Positions 62,419 through 64,000 of a DNA stretch of 64,000 nucleotides are shown here, one piece after another. Under the pieces are notes generated by a model that was given only the letters and a program-made list of their open reading frames with translations, ran no database searches and had not been told where the DNA came from. The position numbers and the translations under genes are program-made. Every line of letters starts with the position of its first letter. Positions within the stretch are counted from its first letter, which is position 1. This stretch comes from Sparassis latifolia (lineage: Eukaryota; Basidiomycota; Agaricomycetes; Polyporales; Sparassidaceae): the NCBI GenBank assembly GCA_018466975.1, contig CM031554.1:1736001-1800000 (forward strand). The letters are read 5' to 3'.

Positions 62419-64000
62419 CAGTTCCATAGACAACGACCGGGGTGTCTGAGGAGACTGCACGCAGTGGTTTGGGTGACATGAGTCCTGTGGGTGGGCCCAC
62501 TGACAGTGCTGGTCAATGTGGTAAAGTTGAGAGTTGGGTCATTGAGATTGCAGAGGCAGGATGGATAGTAGGGGAGTCGACATGAAGATGGCAGGACTAA
62601 ACACGAGCAGTCTGTGTAATGTCAATGAGGGTGGGTGGGCAGCAACTGTGCACCATCGTACACAGATGCTGCTGCCTCGGGGGTGTCCTGGGCATGATGC
62701 AGTGGCACTGCATTATGGTCCATTAGCACCACCGAGATTAGCTGCTTGATGGTGCAGGGGGGTGGTGTCAGTCTATCATAGGTGTCGGACGTGGGGTGCA
62801 TGGTCAATGAGGAAGAGGGTCATGTGGTTGATACAGTAGTGGGGTGCGCTGATATGCTCCCAGACCTCCTGGCCTCTGAAAACGTGTTTTCCAGCGACCT
62901 CTCACACCTCATCACTCTATACATTAGCTTTCAAGATGCATCTGACTCTTTTGCGACATTCTGCGAACTTTTGCAACTTCATGCGACTTCATTCAACTTC
63001 GCTCCTCATGACTTCTCTTTGAGATTTGACATTCTTTTGTCACTCATACACCACTCTTGCATCTCTCTGCTGTCGGGTACCACTTACTCATTGCCCTTTG
63101 GTCTCGTCTGATGCATCCCGCCAATTTCCTTCTAAGTTCATACTTCCCGACATGATGCCATCTCTCTGGATGTTGCGCCGACTTGCTGGTTTGTCACACT
63201 GACTTATCGGTGTCGCTCGATGGTTGTGCCCTCTTATTTTGCAAATTCCATGCCCTTTATCATTCGATCTTCCCTTCAAGACTCCTACCTTTATGCTGGA
63301 CCGGAGATGTCGTTTGAATGTTCATGTGATTCAGAACAAGTAACATATGTTTTTCTTTACTTTTCCTCTACTTTTCCATTCTTTTCCATTGCTAACATAC
63401 AATGTTCACCTCCTCACTCACTTTACCTATTTTTCCATTGCTAGACCATTGCGACTCTTTCCAATGTCAGGATCCATTGTCTGACATTTTGCCACTTTCA
63501 CATTTTCTCTCCATTTTTCCCCCTCTATAAATACCTGCTGTATCTATGTCAATTATCATCGAAGACCAGTAGGAGAATTCCCCTCACTTCAGATCACCGA
63601 GAAACTGCATTTACTGCGATAGCGACTTTGAACTGTGATATACCCCACTGTGACATAGCGACATAGTGACACTGCAATATAGCGAGACTGGGTACTGTGT
63701 TTGAGACTGCGACTGCAACTATGATAGCAAACTGTGACACTGCAATAGCGATATAGTGACATAGTGATATACCACCTGTGTTAGTCTTACTCTGACTTTT
63801 GCATTAGACTGACTGCGACTTCATTGAGACGGCGAATACTGCATTTCCCCATAGTGTTCTTCCCTCACAGATAGTTCCCTTCTCCTTTGCGATTTAGTTT
63901 GTCTTTGCCTACGAGTTTGGCGATCACATCGCAACTTTAGCTTTCCACTCTCCGACTTTTGTGACTTCATCATAGATTATTGCTCGACTTCATGTTTACA
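62419..64000. other. Unassigned region at the window end, with low-complexity sequence
   Basis: No gene supported. TATAAATA at 63526-63533 is followed by about 60 bp of ordinary sequence and then, at 63600-63790, a low-complexity tract built from TGACATAGCGACATAGTGACACTGCAATA-like words. The pattern (pyrimidine-rich stretch, TATA, leader) could be the promoter of a gene or retroelement that continues outside the window. Confidence 0.4.
63600..63790 (+). repeat. Degenerate short tandem repeats
   Basis: Irregular repeats of ACTGTGACA, GCGACATAGTGACA and CACTGCAATA(T)AGCGA. Not a clean microsatellite. Confidence 0.6.

Overview
This window is nuclear DNA of a filamentous basidiomycete, most likely a wood-inhabiting Agaricomycete. 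The evidence is dense short introns (mostly 48-60 nt, donors GTRNGT, many with GTGCGT), an F-box family with Agaricomycete-style sequence, a basidiomycete-type sesquiterpene cyclase, a fungal Zn2Cys6/fungal_trans regulator, and Ty3/Gypsy chromovirus elements. The order Polyporales is a guess from general resemblance. Exon models were built by hand; each complete host gene below closes in frame over all its exons.

Region 1 (1-18.7 kb, host genes): DNA polymerase epsilon histone-fold subunit (cut by the window edge), a 16-exon Zn2Cys6 transcription factor, a divergently placed terpene synthase-like gene with a damaged metal-binding motif, an F-box protein, a rhodanese-domain protein, a large homeodomain protein and a medium-chain dehydrogenase.

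Region 2 (18.7-23.4 kb): a nest of non-autonomous TIR elements. One host element (6-bp target duplication) carries two 1.2-kb elements in one arm; a third copy next door carries a small TA-flanked MITE.

Region 3 (24.7-40.1 kb, host genes): a short-chain dehydrogenase, RNase Z with a possible mitochondrial presequence and an 875-nt intron, a MFS sugar transporter, a dead and a live paralogue of an F-box/LRR-like gene, and a hemerythrin-domain protein. Small TIR elements sit between them.

Region 4 (40.5-64 kb, transposons): an 18.5-kb Ty3/Gypsy element on the minus strand (254-bp LTRs, TCAGG duplication). It holds a younger 9.4-kb Ty3/Gypsy chromovirus (about 641-bp LTRs, CCTGG duplication), which itself holds a 1.43-kb Mutator-like element with 10-bp duplication. 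A TA-flanked MITE sits in the old integrase and another just outside the right LTR. Removing these insertions in order restores continuous reading frames, which proves the order of events. The old element carries an unexplained 640-codon frame in place of the rest of its integrase; the young one carries a compact block of small ORFs, two with membrane segments, after pol. Internal stops in the old element are almost all TGA with a few TAG, as expected from C-to-T decay.

No CRISPR array, rRNA or convincing tRNA gene was seen.
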